Below, piece by piece: positions 12,253 to 14,348 of a stretch of DNA of 14,348 bases. The position numbers and the translations under genes are program-made. Source of the stretch: Sulfurovum sp. Lineage in GTDB: Bacteria > Campylobacterota > Campylobacteria > Campylobacterales > Sulfurovaceae. The stretch spans positions 1 to 14,348 of the forward strand of contig DQVY01000105.1 of assembly GCA_015661535.1 (NCBI GenBank), in the 5' to 3' direction. Positions within the stretch are counted from its first letter, which is position 1; every line of letters begins with the position of its first letter. The notes beneath the pieces are model-generated. The model was not told where the DNA came from, did no database searches, and worked only from the letters and a program-made list of their open reading frames with translations.

Positions 12253-12266
12253 TGAATATCTATTCA
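12253..12266. promoter_or_regulatory. TGAA-N6-TTCA palindrome at the DUF4395 promoter
   Basis: TGAATATCTATTCA differs by one base from the core of the 16-bp palindrome at the nickel transporter promoter. An extra ATTCA half-site lies just to the left, at 12242-12246. The site falls directly downstream of the predicted start of transcription for the DUF4395 gene, a repressor-type position. Confidence 0.55.
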
Positions 12267-12275
12267 ATTTTAAGC

Positions 12276-12281
12276 ATAATA
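12276..12281 (-). promoter_or_regulatory. Predicted -10 box for the DUF4395 gene
   Basis: The minus strand reads GCTATTATGC, a TATTAT hexamer about 48 nt upstream of the DUF4395 ATG and just upstream of the palindrome at 12253-12266. No -35 is visible. Confidence 0.4.
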
Positions 12282-12318
12282 GCTACTTTAGTATTAAAAT
12301 AATATAAAATTATATTAT

Positions 12319-13002
12319 TTACCTCCAAAACTCACTAACATCTTCTTTTTTAAAAGTATAGCCTAAAACATCACAAAGTATTTCAGGAGAGAAAGACTTT
12401 TTTTGACTTGTCATTTCTTCAAAAAACGTTTCACCAAAACCAAACTGTTCCTGATTTTGTCTATAGATCTCTTTTTTTGTTGACTGCACAGGTGCCACGA
12501 CATTCAATATTTTATTTTTAACTCTTTTCTCTATGATACTTTCTATAATACCTACCACATCATCACGATGTACATAATTTGTAGGGCCGTCTTCAATCGT
12601 TTTTCCTACAGTGTATTTTCCTGCAATTCTATCGTAACCCATGAGGCCCCCAAGTCTCAAAATGACAGCATTGGGATCTTTTATTTTTACCAGTTCTTCT
12701 GCTTCTTTAATGATCTGTTTATTGTCATAAAAAGATATCGAACTTAACAGTATGATCTGTGTATCCAAGACCTCATTCAAAGAGACAGAGAAAAGTGCAT
12801 CTTCTATAACATCCAAATACTCATCTGAGGGGGGAATAGCGATGACCAAAGCATCAGCAGCATAGAACCCAACCAAAGTGTCCATACCTATGTCACGTGA
12901 GAGACAATTAACCTCATGTCCTTCTGACTCCAACTTCTCTTTTAAAGCATTTCCCGTCCATCCACAACCTAGTATGGCTATCTTTTTTTTCTTTTTACTC
13001 AT
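12319..13002 (-). CDS. YeeZ-like NAD(P)-binding Rossmann protein (atypical SDR)
   Basis: This is a 227-residue soluble protein with an N-terminal dinucleotide-binding motif, KIAILGCGWTGNAL (GxGxxG at 12-17), a second-strand region (EVNCLSRD) and later LLSSISFYD and LRLGGLMGYDR. These follow the layout of NAD-dependent epimerase/dehydratase proteins of the YeeZ type. The usual YxxxK catalytic pair is not evident, so activity is uncertain. NYVHRDDVVGII is the conserved sugar-epimerase-like segment. The start overlaps the end of the upstream gene by 8 bp, with AAGGAC before it, so the two are translationally coupled and in one operon with hypF. Any role in hydrogenase maturation is only suggested by position. 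Confidence 0.8.
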   Translation of the reverse strand: MSKKKKKIAILGCGWTGNALKEKLESEGHEVNCLSRDIGMDTLVGFYAADALVIAIPPSDEYLDVIEDALFSVSLNEVLDTQIILLSSISFYDNKQIIKEAEELVKIKDPNAVILRLGGLMGYDRIAGKYTVGKTIEDGPTNYVHRDDVVGIIESIIEKRVKNKILNVVAPVQSTKKEIYRQNQEQFGFGETFFEEMTSQKKSFSPEILCDVLGYTFKKEDVSEFWR

Positions 13003-13540
13003 GTTCGTCCTTATTGTTTAATTGTTTTACAGGTATATCATTTTTAAGATCATACACTTTTATATTGAACCCTTCTCCTACGGCATAAATATAATTTTCT
13101 TTCTTTTCCAAAACGATAGGTGCCTGATCAAACAAAGCAATAGGTAATGACCGTATAGGAAGGTGTTTATCTTTTTGACTCACTTCTATAGCACCATCAG
13201 TAGTCTTATACGTATAGAAAGTATACGGTTCAAATACATAGGTTTGCACATATTGGCTTTTGGACATAGAAACCCCTATCTGTAAAATAGCAAACAAACC
13301 TAAATAAGAAAAAATCAAAAATGCATAAAAGGCACTTATATAAAGATTACGTTTTTTCTGGGAATAATGCACACTTTGAATAATAAGGTAGACCAAATAT
13401 CCTGTAGCAATAAATAATCCAATAATAGTAAAATTTACAATATTATCAAGCAATGAAGAGTGTATCCATGGAACCAAAGCTAAAGTGAAACTAACAAAAA
13501 GCAAGAGTGTTATTTGAAGTAGTTTTATAAATATATACAT
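12995..13540 (-). CDS. Hypothetical membrane protein with three N-terminal helices
   Basis: This is a 181-residue protein of no family I recognise. Three hydrophobic segments are seen at about 3-25, 34-56 and 67-90. A soluble C-terminal part of about 90 residues follows, rich in beta-type sequence (YVQTYVFEPYTFYTYKTTDGAIEV, split by charged turns). Topology would place that part outside the cytoplasm if the N-terminus is inside. It begins 2 nt after the hypF stop and overlaps the next gene by 8 bp, so it belongs to the hypF operon. The ribosome site is weak (AAAAGG at a long distance), consistent with coupling to hypF. Confidence 0.7.
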   Translation of the reverse strand: MYIFIKLLQITLLLFVSFTLALVPWIHSSLLDNIVNFTIIGLFIATGYLVYLIIQSVHYSQKKRNLYISAFYAFLIFSYLGLFAILQIGVSMSKSQYVQTYVFEPYTFYTYKTTDGAIEVSQKDKHLPIRSLPIALFDQAPIVLEKKENYIYAVGEGFNIKVYDLKNDIPVKQLNNKDEHE

Positions 13541-13542
13541 GC

Positions 13543-14348
13543 TTATAGTACCTTTTGGAGATTTGTATCAGCAATCATTTGCCCTAAGGCAATACCACCG
13601 TCATTGGGAGGAAATATATTAGGCACTATAGCCTTAGGAAATCGTTCAAAGAGTCGTTCTAAAAGCACTCTATTTTGGAACACCCCGCCACTTAATACCA
13701 AAGGCAAATAAGAATACTCCTGATATACCGCCGCTATCATTTCTACTAAAGTATGAAAAAATTTAGAAACAGCTACCCGTCTATCTTCTTCATGAAGCAG
13801 TAACTTGACCATAGGCAAGAGATCTATTTTCCCATTATCATAGGTAAAACTATAGTGTCCTAAAACAGAATTATCATACAACTCTTCAAGGAGCATACCA
13901 CTCTCTCCCTCAAAGCTCATTACCTGAACCACGCCCAAAAGAGATGCTACCGCATCAAATAAACGACCTGTAGAAGAACTTAATGGTGTATTGAGACCTT
14001 TTTCCCATGCAATAAAATAGGTACGTAACTCTGTTGTAGTAAAAGCTTGGGTTGTGTAGTTATCTAAGGACAATGATTCTTCACCATAAAGGTCAAACAA
14101 TAAACTCAGTGCTACACGTCTGGGCTCTTTAATGGCTTTGGCTCCTCCAAGAAGTTTAAAATACTCTAAATGTGCCACACGTTCATAGCCCTGATAATCA
14201 CAAAGCATAAATTCACCACCCCAAAGATTCCCATCATCTCCCAAACCTGTACCGTCAAATGCCACGCCAAAAACTTTACCTTCTATCTTCTTTTCTGCCA
14301 TAACACCCAATATATGGGCATAATGATGCTGTACTTCGACAAGCTCAG
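13543..14348 (-). CDS. hypF: HypF, C-terminal part (carbamoyltransferase for hydrogenase CN- ligands), cut by the window edge
   Basis: About 267 C-terminal residues of HypF are present; the full protein is usually about 740-770 residues. HypF makes carbamoyl-AMP from carbamoyl phosphate and passes the carbamoyl group to HypE. The visible part is the Kae1-like domain: VQHHYAH (metal-binding His pair, right at the edge), VFGVAFDGTGLGDDGNLWGGEF, LSGGVFQNR and PPNDGGIALGQ. The frame is open to the last base: the reading EVQHHYAHILGVMAEKK is continuous, so the 5' part lies beyond 14348 and a TTG at 14310 is not a true start. hypF is not with the other hyp genes but begins a separate minus-strand operon with a membrane protein and a YeeZ-like gene. 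Confidence 0.95.
   Translation of the reverse strand, partial: ELVEVQHHYAHILGVMAEKKIEGKVFGVAFDGTGLGDDGNLWGGEFMLCDYQGYERVAHLEYFKLLGGAKAIKEPRRVALSLLFDLYGEESLSLDNYTTQAFTTTELRTYFIAWEKGLNTPLSSSTGRLFDAVASLLGVVQVMSFEGESGMLLEELYDNSVLGHYSFTYDNGKIDLLPMVKLLLHEEDRRVAVSKFFHTLVEMIAAVYQEYSYLPLVLSGGVFQNRVLLERLFERFPKAIVPNIFPPNDGGIALGQMIADTNLQKVL

Noticed and set aside
14305..14348. Suspected frameshift in hypF next to the right edge
   Set aside because: Reading the bases carefully gives continuous EVQHHYAHILGVMAEKK in the same frame as the rest, so the gene is intact and only cut by the window.

Overview
The window is AT-rich, gene-dense DNA that looks like a sulfur- or hydrogen-oxidising member of the Campylobacterota (Sulfurovum/Sulfurimonas-like). 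This is inferred from protein style, low GC, promoters with a clear -10 but no -35, and a complete set of [NiFe]-hydrogenase maturation genes that includes hypX. No hydrogenase structural subunit lies in the window.

Layout. Positions 1-2.7 kb hold housekeeping genes: a CAT-anticodon tRNA packed 4 nt behind rodA (both minus strand), then on the plus strand a pgeF/yfiH-type gene broken into two frames at an A8 run, a doubtful small ORF, and a ybgC-type thioesterase. At 2.8-3.3 kb is a plus-strand hydrogenase maturation protease, convergent with a minus-strand DUF695-RraB protein. From 10.5 kb back to 4.15 kb runs a minus-strand maturation cluster: UreH-type nickel transporter, hypB, hypC, hypD, a 277-bp hairpin-rich spacer, hypE, hypX, hypA. 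From 10.6 to 12.2 kb lie a transposase-derived zinc-ribbon/HTH protein (divergent from the transporter and apparently leaderless), a 46-residue single-span membrane peptide, a tandem CDGSH iron-sulfur protein and a DUF4395 membrane protein. From 12.3 kb to the right edge a second minus-strand operon carries the C-terminal part of hypF, an unknown membrane protein and a YeeZ-like Rossmann protein.

How the genes work together. HypF and HypE make the cyanide ligands. HypX is expected to supply CO. HypC and HypD assemble the Fe(CN)2CO unit. HypA and HypB insert nickel brought in by the transporter. The protease then trims the large subunit.

Most unusual features. Three TGAA-N6-TTCA palindromes sit in the promoter regions between 10.5 and 12.3 kb. 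The transposase-like protein appears to have lost a catalytic glutamate and sits beside the first of these palindromes. pgeF has a textbook A-AAA-AAG slippery site exactly where the frame must change. Heptad repeats at two operon junctions have been absorbed into protein tails and start regions. Several REP-like inverted repeats occupy the spacers.
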